From Apoda limacodes (taxonomy: Eukaryota; Arthropoda; Insecta; Lepidoptera; Limacodidae), in assembly GCA_946406115.1 (NCBI GenBank), contig OX291554.1:14023092-14087091 (forward strand): 64,000 nucleotides of DNA, given 5' to 3'. Shown here one piece after another: positions 1 through 11,481 of the stretch (its first letter is position 1; each line of letters begins with the position of its first letter). The position numbers and the translations under genes are program-made. The notes under the pieces are model-generated. The model had not been told where the DNA came from. It worked only from the letters and a program-made list of their open reading frames with translations, and ran no database searches.

Positions 1-894
1 TACAGTCGAATATAATTACCCGAATTGATGCTATTGACAGTGACCATTCCTATCTCCATACTTTAACCAAGCTTCGCGAAAGAATCGATCATCTGTCTAA
101 GAGGTTTTTGACAGTATAGTGAGTAAAGAGAGAGATAGTTACAGTGTAAAATAATAAAAATTTAACTTCTTGAAATATTAGTGAATTAATTAAAACAATA
201 TTTATTTAAGTATAGGTTTCTGAGAACACATTTTAATCGTAAATACAATCTTTTTAACAATGTTAATTTAAATTTCGAAAAGAGCCGGCAAGAAACTGAA
301 CTATTTAATGTATTAATACAATATTCTGTTCATCAACTAACAAGTAAGCAAGCTGTATTGAAACAATAGTTTAAATTAGTTAGTAAAGCTACTTACTAAC
401 TATCATACTACCTATCAGACACATCGTTCAGTAGTCTATTTTATTATTCAGTTTCGTATTTCTATTTTGTTAAAGATGAAATTTACATCTTTTTAAATCA
501 TAATTTTAAAGACAAGGTGTTCTGTTATTTATAGTATTATAAATTAAATGCGAAATTAAGTTTGTTTGTCTTTCCTTTACGTCGCAACGGATTTTGTAAA
601 AAAGGAATCAACAGAAACTGACTCTTAATTTTCTAAACAATTTGAATTAAAGCCCAAAAATAGAGTGTTAGATATAATTTAGATTTTAATATACAAATTA
701 TTACAATATTAGCAAATTCACTTCATTAAGGTTCGAACTATGACACTTTAATCAACAAAACATTTTTTGACATGAAAAAAATATATAGTGACTGGATGCA
801 GTTTTGTTACGCGGAAAATTTGAAATCGTTAGTTATTTTGAGCCTCTTTCTCAGTTTTATTTCGTATCAGTACGAATTAGGAATAATTGTTCAT
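1..894. other. AT-rich non-coding DNA
   Basis: There is no reading frame of recognisable family, no tandem array and no clear RNA gene. The stretch is very AT-rich with short A and T runs. I see nothing that I can name. Confidence 0.6.
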
Positions 895-1040
895 TTTTAG
901 GGTTCCGTCCGCGAAGGGTAATAAGCGGAATTAGGGGGCTCCCAAACAACAAACGTTATTTTTTTGCTTGATTTTGCTGGATATTGATAACGGCAACAGG
1001 TAGACGCTTAATAATCACAGAATACTTAGTTATATTATAA
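895..1040 (+). repeat. 5' part of a lepidopteran interspersed repeat (split copy)
   Basis: It starts with ttttagggttccgt and continues into ggctcccaaacaacaaacg and gatattgataacggcaacaggtagacgc. The same blocks occur in the same order in the copy at 53381-53824. Relative to that copy there is an internal deletion after the head. The copy is cut at 1040 by an insertion and resumes at 2195. Confidence 0.75.
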
Positions 1041-2194
1041 CGGAACGACCGTTTCCAGTGGTCCGTCTCCGGTAAAGGACCGGTTGATGTAGGAAACGAT
1101 AGAAGTTTCTGGGCATTCGCTCTTAGGTCCATTACCACTGATCAAAGAATCTCTAGATGTTTGACATCGCTAAGTCAAAACAGTTCACTTTACGTAGATA
1201 CTTGACGTAGTCGTGAAAAAATTCTGTTGATAATTATTTTCACGGATTCTATTATTAAATTACAAATTGCTGCATATCTACTTCTATGCTATAAAAGAAA
1301 ACCGTCCTCGGTAATTTTGTATATTTATTTTCTCTCGTTCTGTGTTTTGTGAGTTATTGGTAAGTCGCTAATCCATTTCTCTTTCTCCTTGACAGTACGG
1401 TTCTTAGTATATATATACTACATATATATTGCTTTACTACGGCTCTACGCCTAAACTGAGGTTCGTGAGAAGACGTCTTTGTATGCGGGTGCACATTTGT
1501 TGTCTAACGACGGCGCACGGCAGCTGCTTTGCTGTTCTTTTACTGGGAAAGGCCGGAGTCTACTAAACTCCAAATCCTCGGCCTGCCCGGAGTCTCCTTG
1601 ACTCCAAACCTTCGGCCTGTGCAGTAGGGGTGCTATCTTGAAGTGGCGAGCTACGTTCACGTGCGGTCTTGCACTGTGCTAGCCACGTGCGGCCTTACCT
1701 TGTGCCTGCCACGGGCGGCATATTCACTACTCACCACACGCTGTTAGGCCACGAAAAATCAGTCCCGTCCGCGTCTTCTTTCTACGGCGGTGCTGACCTG
1801 GGGGGTGCCTACAGTGAGCAAGACATCGAATCGGGCTCTAGGCCGAAGAGACCTGAGTGTACTAGTTCCCTAATAAAAACTTTAAAAACTACACTTAAAA
1901 TCTGTGTAGGCAGGCTTGCATTTGGCTATCTTTCTATTTATTTAGGTAGTCCTATATTATTGTGAATTAGGTAGCTGTAATCTAGATATGTAAGTGTTAA
2001 GAATCACCCTATTTGATTAGGATATTGTGCATTAAAAGCTGTTGCTATATAATGAAAGAGTATACTAATATAACTTGCCTTACCCTTGAAAGTGTTTCTT
2101 TACTCGCGTTTGAACTCCCTCTATCTTTTCTCCTCCTTCTGAGCCCCTAGCCGGTGCATTCGGTAACAGGGCACTACTGCTTTAACCTGTCCTG
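1041..2194. mobile_element. Unclassified ~1154-bp insertion flanked by TTATAA
   Basis: The interspersed repeat is intact up to 1040 and resumes at 2195. The hexamer ttataa stands on both sides (1035-1040 and 2195-2200), which looks like a target-site duplication. The inserted DNA is GC-richer than its surroundings between about 1440 and 1870 and encodes nothing I recognise. It contains a TATA-like ctataaaag at 1289-1297 and an aataaa-like signal near 1871, so a solo LTR or a non-autonomous element is possible. The ends (cggaacgacc and ctgtcctg) show neither a clear terminal inverted repeat nor TG/CA ends, so the class is open. Confidence 0.6.
1289..1297 (+). promoter_or_regulatory. TATA-box-like sequence inside the 1041-2194 insertion
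   Basis: The string ctataaaag lies in the 5' third of the inserted element, with a pyrimidine-rich stretch downstream (1331-1390). If the insertion is a solo LTR, this would be its core promoter. In such AT-rich DNA a chance match is quite possible. Confidence 0.25.
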
Positions 2195-2344
2195 TTATAA
2201 TATTGTCACTTTTAAAATAAATAATTTAATTAAAATAAAAAAAATATTTAAGGGGGGCTCCCATACAACAAACGTGATGTTCTGCCATTTTTATAGATAA
2301 TGGTACGAAACCCTTTGTGCGACTCGCACTTGGCCGATTTTTTA
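2195..2344 (+). repeat. 3' part of the split lepidopteran repeat
   Basis: Blocks ggctcccatacaacaaacgtg, tttttatagataatggtacg and the closing cgactcgcacttggccgattttt match the 3' half of the copy at 53381-53824. Together with 895-1040 it makes one copy interrupted by the 1041-2194 insertion. Confidence 0.75.
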
Positions 2345-3150
2345 AGGTCGACATGGCCAAGCAACAATACAATACTTGGTCAAGTTATGATATGGAACAA
2401 GCCCCAGTGGGTATAAAAATGGAAATTTAAAATTTTATGAAGCTTGTAGTGTATGTTTTTAATTTTCCAAAACCCACATTTAAACGCCATTTAAGAGGAT
2501 TATATGCAAGGAAAAATTGCACGTCCGAAATATTTGAAATAAGCAATTGAAGACGAGCTAGTAAACCATTTTTGGGATCTGTGATAATTGCTAAGAATAA
2601 GAAAATACACTTAGATATGCTACCCATCATTCAAATATTCGTTTTATACCTGAGACGACAAATTAATTAATTAGATTAGTTACACAATAATTATTACAAT
2701 TGACATATATGTGTAATATATGTCAATTTCTGTGATTATGAGACTGCTACTAATTAAAGGATCTCAAGTTTGACATAGGAATATATAGGTACGATATAAG
2801 AATATATGGGTACGTTTTAGGAACAAATAAACCTAAATCATACCTTTTCCATTTTTTCTAAAAACTTATTTTTCTCAGAAGTTATAGAAGTTTAAGTTAA
2901 ATTTATTGATTAGTAAATAAATAAAGATTCTTTAAACATCAATTATATGTTCTTTTGTTATTTATATTTCCAGATAATTAGCATTTTCTCTTAGGGGGTA
3001 CGAATAAGACAAGTTTTCCTTATAGGCCTTTTTTTCGTAATGGTTAAATATAGTTTTTTTTTTTTCATTTTGTTTCAAACTAGGTAAATTAAATAAGTTC
3101 ACCTCTTAAGTAAATGATATTACTTTAAAACTCAGTATCAAAACCGGCAC
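2345..3150. other. AT-rich non-coding DNA with a small hairpin
   Basis: No coding sequence is recognised. A perfect 13-bp inverted repeat (aattgacatatat, 2698-2710; its complement 2716-2728) encloses 5 bases. Near 2773-2818 a short motif of the type gaatatat-ggtacg occurs twice. Confidence 0.5.
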
Positions 3151-3410
3151 TGGAATGACAGTCAATAGGTTTCGTGATAACATTAAAGATATTTATATAA
3201 CTAACTCAACCAAAATTCTGAACAGAATCGCTTGCGTGTCTCGACTCTCAATTGCCGTCAGTAAGCCCAGCACGTCTCTGGAACCTTATCACCGGGTTCG
3301 TATACTGCCCAACGACATCTGCACATTTTGTACGTTATCGACTGGAGGACACATTCTTATAGAGACAAATTTAATATTATTTGGGACCGGGATCAGTCTC
3401 TAGGGCGTCT
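3151..3410 (+). repeat. Interspersed repeat shared with 45220-45345
   Basis: The stretch from about 3202 (caaccaaaattctgaacagaatcg) through gcgtgtctcgactctcaa and ccttatcaccgggttcgtatactg to gacatctgcacatt is repeated with scattered differences at 45220-45345. No protein family is recognised in it. It is probably a fragment of a transposable element. Confidence 0.6.
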
Positions 3411-3817
3411 TGGCATACGTGCCGTTACGACGAGACGAAGTACTGCGTTTCCTAACCGTATTATTTTTCTCATAAGGCGAAAAAAATTATATGACATTCT
3501 GTGACCTATACCAATTTCATAGAGTGATGATCAAACAGTAATAAAATTATCATTTTAATTAATCGTTGGAATTTAATTGAAATAATTTGGAGTTATAATG
3601 TAAGTGTTTAATAGATAGCTCTTTAAACAATCTACTATATCTAGGTGGAAAGAAACTATAAAGTATTATACCTATATGTTGCAAAAGGTATACTTTTCCA
3701 ATTGCTTTTAAAAATACAATTTTGGCAAATTTTAATACTAAAAACTTAGATTTGACTAGTAGACATTTTTACTGTTATTTAAGATTAAAAAAATACAGGA
3801 GACTTTGTATCTTCTAT
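3411..3817. other. AT-rich non-coding DNA
   Basis: No gene, tandem repeat or known repeat end is seen here. Confidence 0.5.
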
Positions 3818-4745
3818 CAAAGTTGCCATCTTACGGAGTGGCTGAGGGTTTGTGTAAATAGGTGGCTATCTTTTTGTCAGGCAGTACGCGTTGTAGTTGA
3901 AGGTGGTGGCTTTGATAGTAGGACATTAATGCAAGGCTCTGTGCTGTCTTCTACTGCATATCAATCACATGCTGGACATCGACAAAATACATTGCTATGC
4001 AGCTGTCAATACTGGAAACGCTTATTACACAGGCCGTGCAGACATCTTTCGTTCCGATGTGGAGGATAAGCGTGGAGAACTTTTGTATCAAATCGAGACC
4101 ACTATGTCCTAGGTCTCTGACTGAGGACGGGAAAACTTGGTCCGAATCAACCCTACGAAGACACAAGTCTGCGCATTCACCGCTAAGGAAATCCCATTCA
4201 CTGAGGTCCCACAATTCCAGAACACCATCTCCAAGAGCATTGGGATCCTTGGTGTTGACATCTCCAGCGATTTCTGATCTGATTTGATCTCTGGGCAGGT
4301 GCACCTGGATACCAGCTTGGCCCTTTTAACTCGGTTCAACGACGGGCTGTGAGAATCGTTGACGATTAAGTTTGAGGAGAGACTCTGCCTCCCTGTGTGT
4401 GTTCTACCGCTTGTATGGTATAGGATGTGTTCTAACTAATTGTTCGAAATTATGCACATGGCTACTTTCTACCATTGCACCGTTCGCCATCGACAGGGAT
4501 CGACAGCCATTCATCCTCACACTTAGAACCTAAACGGTCACGTACAGTGTGGTTTCAGAGTAACTTCTTCCCGCAAACGCTAAGATTGCGGAATGAGCCC
4601 CTGCCAAGGTTTTCTTTAAGATTATAGTATTGGGTTCTTCAAGAAAGCAGTTATTAGATATTTGAAGGTTCGGCAACGTGCGAGTGATGCCCCAGATTGT
4701 AAGCGTCCATAGGATGCGGTGACTTATCGTCAGGCGGACCGGATA
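3818..4745 (+). pseudogene. LINE reverse transcriptase fragment, 3' half (family A, same as 61347-63860)
   Basis: This is a 5'-truncated, decayed copy of the non-LTR retrotransposon whose best copy lies at 61347-63860. Base-level similarity begins at gttgccatcttacggagtg (3824; compare 62705) and runs through the RT palm, the thumb and the C-terminal region to the 3' end (gtcaggcggaccgg). Translation is interrupted by several stops, indels and a deletion of about 0.2 kb. The catalytic Y-A-D-D of the better copy reads Y-A-A-V here (near 3994), so this copy cannot encode an active RT. It ends with a short A-run at 4744-4750. Assignment to a Jockey/CR1-like group rests on sequence style only. Confidence 0.85.
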
Positions 4746-5456
4746 AAAAAATACCGAAATACCTACATGCATCAATTTTCAAACAGCTACCATTTATGGT
4801 TTTCAAGATATTAAATTTATAAAAGTGCCAATTTTTCGGACCTAAAAATATGTTAACTAATTTTAGGTCAAGCACCTACAGAAAAATACATTAACACTAG
4901 AATTATTTTTGATGGAAACAATTTTTGAAATTATGTAGGTACTTATTATTATTATTGTTGTATAAAAGGAATTATTTTATATTTTAGCCTGAAACACAGT
5001 GCTTCATTATAGCAACGTAACCTAAGGGGTTGGCGAGACTATCTCAAGAGACCATTAGGATAACTCTCAGACGTCTTACGTACTTGTACTAGTAGGTATG
5101 TCTCCTTAAGTGACGACCATGTACAAAATTTAGAATAACAAAATTCTACTATATTGATATATAACCAAGCTATAAATATAAAGTATGATCATTTTTACTG
5201 ACCTGATTAGGGGGCAGTAGATATCTTAAACAAAATGTACATGCAGTTGCTTTATATAAGTAGTTTTTCACGGGTTAAGTGTGTTTATCTATATCTTCTT
5301 AGTTTATGATTGAAAGTTACCTGAAAAAAACTATTAAAACCTTTAATTTATTTATTTTTATTTTGTAAATTATATAGTTTTAAGATAATCCCTGGATTTG
5401 CGAAAGAAATATCACAATATATTGTACATTTCAACTGTATTTTTACCTTCTCCAAA
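4746..5456. other. AT-rich non-coding DNA
   Basis: I recognise no gene and no repeat family between the LINE fragment and the terminal repeats of the polymerase-bearing element. Confidence 0.5.
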
Positions 5457-5602
5457 AACCACCCCCTGTGTCTGGGGTGTGGCGACTCACGCTTGACCAT
5501 TCTCAAAACCACCCTCTGTGTCTGGGGTGTGGCGACTCGCGCTTGACCACTCTCAAAAAAACCACCGCCTGTGCCTGGGGGTATGTCGACTCACGCTTGA
5601 CC
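5457..5602 (+). repeat. Left terminal array: three ~50-bp iterons
   Basis: Three direct units start at 5457, 5507 and 5560, each with the layout aaccacc-ccctgtgtctgggg-tgtggcgactcrcgcttgacca. The unit is itself a hairpin, because ccacccc can pair with ggggtgtgg across tgtgtct. Diverged echoes of the half-motif cactcacgctt or ggttcacgctt occur at about 5808 and 5844. The complementary array stands at 13200-13290, so these act as terminal inverted repeats of the element. Confidence 0.85.
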
Positions 5603-5712
5603 AAAACTACCGCGTGACGTCACAGTGGCTCCTGTGTATAACTTGTCTAGTTTTGTTATGTAATTACATCATTATCGTAATGGGTTATCATATTTTCCCC
5701 ATTCATAATTAA

Positions 5713-8312
5713 GTTATTCCTCTTTAATTACAATGATGTTGGTGGTGAAATTCCAAAAACTAGTCCCCCGAGGTTGTATCTCAAGATTTTAGGGGTGTGT
5801 CCACTCACGCTTTACAAAAACTTAACCTGGAGACGTGTCGGTTCACGCTTGATATGACTTGACATGTTATACCTACAGAAAATCTTCAATTCAAGTCGGT
5901 CGAAGTTTAAAGAGAAAAGCTGATAATAGTGTTAAAGATTTACAACTAGTATCGACGTCAACATGATGTGTCAAATATGTGATTTACAGGTTAACCAAAG
6001 ATTCTATGCTCAGCACTTACGATCTAAGAAACACAAATAGAAATGTCTTATTCTTAATCATAATTTACTTTATGTGTCTGTTATATCACTCGTGAAGTAT
6101 TTATAGCATCAATTGAAGAATCAATACTATTTTATTATTCATGCAGATTTTGATCAGGAAACAAAAGATTTGAAAAATTCTTTTGAAGTTTTAAATTTGA
6201 CTATTAGGAATTGGATAAAAATTGGTGAATTAGAAAATTATACAGAACCTTTAAGTGATGACATTAAAAATAAAATGTGTAATGACACATAGTGATTTAG
6301 AAAAAAAAGAAAATGGTTGACCTTAAAAAAAAACAGTTCTTAGAAATGCATGTTAATAAGTTCAATCCCTTACGGGGATCTTCGTGTATTCGTAAAAAAG
6401 AACGATCAACAATGTTTTAAGTGGACTATATCCTGCAAATACACATTCCGATAGGGTATCATCATACTTGAGGCATCAAAATAAACTAACGTTTAATAAT
6501 ATTCAGTTCCCAATCAAATTATCTGATATACCCAAGGTAGAAAAACAAAATGACATTAGCATTAATATGTTTGAATTAGAGTTTAACAAAGAAAAAAAAA
6601 CTTTACAAAATGTTCTAATTAATTTCAAATTAACTTATTATTTTTAAACAATGGTTGAAATGGTCATTATTGTATTTATCACGCTTGGTAAATAAACAAA
6701 TAACAAATCGTAATGACGCTATTCATATCTGGGCCGGTTGCCGTATATATTTTTTAATCTAAAGTTAATTTAATTAATCACCAGAAACATGACTGTGCTC
6801 AAATTGTTACTGAATAACTAGGAATTCATAAAAAAGAAAAAATATTGGTTTAATAGGGAAACAAATAATGATGAAATCTATTTTGATAAATTTCAAAGAA
6901 TATTAAAATTACATTTTATAATATATGCAGACTTTGTAGCTCATTTAAAACCCGTCACCTATTGTGTCCCTGATCCATCGAAGTCATATACGTAAACAAT
7001 ACATGAACATGTAGTTTGTTCTTATGGATACTATATAAAATGTTCGTATGATGATAAACTGTCTATATACAGAACATACTCTGAGCCTAATTGTACAAAA
7101 ATGTTTATGGAAAGCATTAACAAATATATTAGCAATATACAAAGTATAAATTGTTTTCAAAAATGTCCACTTTCTTTAACTAATGAAAAGAAGGAATCTA
7201 TAAGAAAATCGCAATTATGTTATATTAGGTGATGAAATCACAGTAGACTATGACTGGAATACTAGTAATTTTAGAGGTGTTAGTCACGAATTATTTAGTA
7301 ACACAAAGTATCGTGTTCCATTTTTCATTCCTATTCTATTTCACAATCTAAACAATTATGATGCTCATTTTATTGTTCATGCTTTGAATTTTAAAGATTG
7401 AGAAATAAAAAAAAATCCGCAAAATAAGTAAAAATATATTTCATTCTCATATAAACCTAATATGTCGTATAGTTCATTTGCGGTTTTTAGATTATTTTTA
7501 ATTTATGATCTACTAGAGTTTAGATATATAGAATATTATATAAAGGCCAATTTGCAGAATTAAGAAATCAATTACAAACGAATTTTAATACACTTATTAG
7601 GAAAGGTGTTTTTCTTCATGAATTTGTTAATTCTGATGAGTCCTTTAAAATTACATCTCTTCCAAATCAAGACGCTTTCTTTAACTCTTTAATACCAGTG
7701 TATCAAATTATAATTATAAACATGCTCAAAACGATGTCAGCCCAATTTAAATGTAAAAATATGTTGGAATATTCCAATCTATATTTAAGAACTTATGTAA
7801 TGCTACTCACTGATATTTCTGATAACTTTCGAATTTTTTATATCTAATGTGATATAATTGTAATTATTTATTTTCTTCTTTTTACACTAAGCTTCTATAA
7901 TATATTTTTGCCACGGAAAATGAGCTCTATTTTAAAATTAATCTGTAACCTTAAGTACCCTGAACATTTAAATGATCTTAATTCAGATTTACCTTTATAC
8001 CCTGAAAAACATTGTAAACGGTTACAGTAAAGATAAGAAATTAGTATCAGTTTTTTATAATAAAACTTAAATATAATTTACTATAGAAATCTCAAACAAT
8101 GTTTACAACTTACTATGAAGTTAATTAGGGTTCATAGAGTTTTACAGTTTAAGCATAGTCCTTAGTTGAAATATATATTGATTTTTATACACAAGTAAGA
8201 ACTACAGCTAAAAGTGACTGAAAAAGATTTTTATAAATAATACATTCTTTGGTAAAACTATGGAAAATGTTGAAAAACGTGTATTTGTAAAAAAAAGATA
8301 TTTATTTGGAGA
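5713..8312 (+). repeat. Left arm of a 2.6-kb near-perfect palindrome
   Basis: The sequence from gttattcctctttaatta (5713) to tatttggaga (8312) is repeated as its reverse complement at 8421-11020. The arms have the same length. By eye only a handful of substitutions and offsetting 1-bp indels separate them (for example at 5723, 5771, 8271 and 8289). That is far fewer than separate either arm from the third copy. Confidence 0.92.
5963..8312 (+). pseudogene. Broken protein-primed family B DNA polymerase gene, left arm
   Basis: An ATG at 5963 opens a C2H2-like zinc finger (CQIC then H-x5-H, spacing C-x2-C-x11-H) that ends in a stop at about 6038. Downstream, interrupted by many stops and frameshifts, come stretches typical of the DNA_pol_B_2 family: a pre-exonuclease region (SGLYPANTHSDR near 6421), an exonuclease-I-like YADF where the usual acidic residue after D is missing (6924-6935), the exonuclease-II motif HNLNNYDAHF (7342-7371), a YSNLYLRT region (about 7774) and a motif-B-like NNTFFGKTMENV (8237-8272). 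The part normally holding polymerase motif A is deleted between about 7850 and 7920. Motif C and the whole C-terminus are absent because the arm ends at 8312. It is clearly non-functional. Virus or Polinton ancestry is inferred from the motif set. Confidence 0.85.
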
Positions 8313-8420
8313 TAATTCTCTCTTCTCTGTATTATTTTTTTGTGTAAAATAGTATGTTTCACACTTCGAATTCTGCACGTGAAATATTTACATTTGTGAT
8401 ACATAGACACGACTTATAAT
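8313..8420. other. 108-bp unique spacer at the centre of the palindrome
   Basis: This is the only part of the 5713-11020 block that is not duplicated. It is AT-rich, shows no open frame, and would form the loop if the arms pair. Its left end breaks the polymerase frame just after the motif-B region. Confidence 0.8.
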
Positions 8421-10770
8421 TCTCCAAATAAATATCTTTTTTTTCACAAATACACGTTTTTAACATTTTCCATAGTTTTACCAAAGAATGTATTATTTAT
8501 AAAAATCTTTTTCAGTCACTTTTAGCTGTAGTTCTTACTTGTGTATAAAAATCAATATATATTTCAACTAAGGACTATGCTTAAACTGTAAAACTCTATG
8601 AACCCTAATTAACTTCATAGTAAGTTGTAAACATTGTTTGAGATTTCTATAGTAAATTATATTTAAGTTTTATTATAAAAAACTGATACTAATTTCTTAT
8701 CTTTACTGTAACCGTTTACAATGTTTTTCAGGGTATAAAGGTAAATCTGAATTAAGATCATTTAAATGTTCAGGGTACTTAAGGTTACAGATTAATTTTA
8801 AAATAGAGCTCATTTTCCGTGGCAAAAATATATTATAGAAGCTTAGTGTAAAAAGAAGAAAATAAATAATTACAATTATATCACATTAGATATAAAAAAT
8901 TCGAAAGTTATCAGAAATATCAGTGAGTAGCATTACATAAGTTCTTAAATATAGATTGGAATATTCCAACATATTTTTACATTTAAATTGGGCTGACATC
9001 GTTTTGAGCATGTTTATAATTATAATTTGATACACTGGTATTAAAGAGTTAAAGAAAGCGTCTTGATTTGGAAGAGATGTAATTTTAAAGGACTCATCAG
9101 AATTAACAAATTCATGAAGAAAAACACCTTTCCTAATAAGTGTATTAAAATTCGTTTGTAATTGATTTCTTAATTCTGCAAATTGGCCTTTATATAATAT
9201 TCTATATATCTAAACTCTAGTAGATCATAAATTAAAAATAATCTAAAAACCGCAAATGAACTATACGACATATTAGGTTTATATGAGAATGAAATATATT
9301 TTTACTTATTTTGCGGATTTTTTTTTATTTCTCAATCTTTAAAATTCAAAGCATGAACAATAAAATGAGCATCATAATTGTTTAGATTGTGAAATAGAAT
9401 AGGAATGAAAAATGGAACACGATACTTTGTGTTACTAAATAATTCGTGACTAACACCTCTAAAATTACTAGTATTCCAGTCATAGTCTACTGTGATTTCA
9501 TCACCTAATATAACATAATTGCGATTTTCTTATAGATTCCTTCTTTTCATTAGTTAAAGAAAGTGGACATTTTTGAAAACAATTTATACTTTGTATATTG
9601 CTAATATATTTGTTAATGCTTTCCATAAACATTTTTGTACAATTAGGCTCAGAGTATGTTCTGTATATAGACAGTTTATCATCATACGAACATTTTATAT
9701 AGTATCCATAAGAACAAACTACATGTTCATGTATTGTTTACGTATATGACTTCGATGGATCAGGGACACAATAGGTGACGGGTTTTAAATGAGCTACAAA
9801 GTCTGCATATATTATAAAATGTAATTTTAATATTCTTTGAAATTTATCAAAATAGATTTCATCATTATTTGTTTCCCTATTAAACCAATATTTTTTCTTT
9901 TTTATGAATTCCTAGTTATTCAGTAACAATTTGAGCACAGTCATGTTTCTGGTGATTAATTAAATTAACTTTAGATTAAAAAATATATACGGCAACCGGC
10001 CCAGATATGAATAGCGTCATTACGATTTGTTATTTGTTTATTTACCAAGCGTGATAAATACAATAATGACCATTTCAACCATTGTTTAAAAATAATAAGT
10101 TAATTTGAAATTAATTAGAACATTTTGTAAAGTTTTTTTTTCTTTGTTAAACTCTAATTCAAACATATTAATGCTAATGTCATTTTGTTTTTCTACCTTG
10201 GGTATATCAGATAATTTGATTGGGAACTGAATATTATTAAACGTTAGTTTATTTTGATGCCTCAAGTATGATGATACCCTATCGGAATGTGTATTTGCAG
10301 GATATAGTCCACTTAAAACATTGTTGATCGTTCTTTTTTACGAATACACGAAGATCCCCGTAAGGGATTGAACTTATTAACATGCATTTCTAAGAACTGT
10401 TTTTTTTTAAGGTCAACCATTTTCTTTTTTTTCTAAATCACTATGTGTCATTACACATTTTATTTTTAATGTCATCACTTAAAGGTTCTGTATAATTTTC
10501 TAATTCACCAATTTTTATCCAATTCCTAATAGTCAAATTTAAAACTTCAAAAGAATTTTTCAAATCTTTTGTTTCCTGATCAAAATCTGCATGAATAATA
10601 AAATAGTATTGATTCTTCAATTGATGCTATAAATACTTCACGAGTGATATAACAGACACATAAAGTAAATTATGATTAAGAATAAGACATTTCTATTTGT
10701 GTTTCTTAGATCGTAAGTGCTGAGCATAGAATCTTTGGTTAACCTGTAAATCACATATTTGACACATCAT
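8421..10770 (-). pseudogene. Broken protein-primed family B DNA polymerase gene, right arm
   Basis: This is the mirror image of the left-arm pseudogene. The start codon and zinc finger lie at 10770-10695, the exonuclease-II motif near 9362-9391, and the motif-B-like region near 8461-8497, all on the minus strand. The stops and frameshifts seen in the left arm are shared. The gene was therefore already dead when the arm was duplicated, or the arms have been homogenised since. The two genes face each other with their 3' ends at the spacer. Confidence 0.83.
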
Positions 10771-11020
10771 GTTGACGTCGATACTAGTTGTAAATCTTTA
10801 ACACTATTATCAGCTTTTCTCTTTAAACTTCGACCGACTTGAATTGAAGATTTTCTGTAGGTATAACATGTCAAGTCATATCAAGCGTGAACCGACACGT
10901 CTCCAGGTTAAGTTTTTGTAAAGCGTGAGTGGACACACCCCTAAAATCTTGAGATACACCCTCGGGGGACTAGTTTTTGGAATTTCACCACCAACATCAT
11001 TGTAATTAAATAGGAATAAC
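8421..11020 (-). repeat. Right arm of the 2.6-kb palindrome
   Basis: Reverse complement of 5713-8312, starting tctccaaataaatatc and ending aattaaataggaataac. At 11021 the match to the left flank stops and a new join begins. Confidence 0.92.
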
Positions 11021-11481
11021 ATCGTAAGTGCTGAGCATAGAATCTTTGGTTAACCTGTAAATCACATATTTGACACATCATGTTGACGTCGATACTAGTT
11101 GTAAATCTTTAACACTATTATCAGCTTTTCTCTTTAAACTTCGACCGACTTGAATTGAAAATTTTCTGTAGGTATAACATGTCAAGTCATATCAAGCGTG
11201 AACCGACACGTCTCCAGGTTAAGTTTTTGTAAAGCGTGAGTGGATACACCCCTAAAATCTTGAGATACACCCTCGGGGGACTAGTTTTTGGAATTTTACC
11301 ACCAACATCATTGTAATTAAAGAGAAATAACTTAATTATGAATGGGGAAAATATGATAACCCATTACGATAATGATGTAATTACATAACAAAGTAAATTA
11401 TGATTAAGAATAAGACATTTCTATTTGTGTTTCTTAGATCGTAAGTGCTGAGCATAGAATCTTTGGTTAACCTGTAAATCA
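11021..11481 (-). repeat. Rearranged junction block: two minus-strand pieces of the element
   Basis: 11021-11332 repeats 10711-11016 in the same (minus) orientation, including the zinc-finger start. 11333-11390 extends past the palindrome edge and matches the complement of 5647-5712, sequence otherwise present only near the left end. At about 11390 it jumps to a copy of 10663-10754. At 11482 it switches strand into the third copy. The 11390 join shares the short string acataa with both partners, as in microhomology-mediated template switching. Confidence 0.8.

Noticed and set aside
1669..1965. 98-codon open frame in the 1041-2194 insertion
   Set aside because: No family match by eye. The composition follows the GC-rich repeat-like block, and the frame ends in AT-rich junk.
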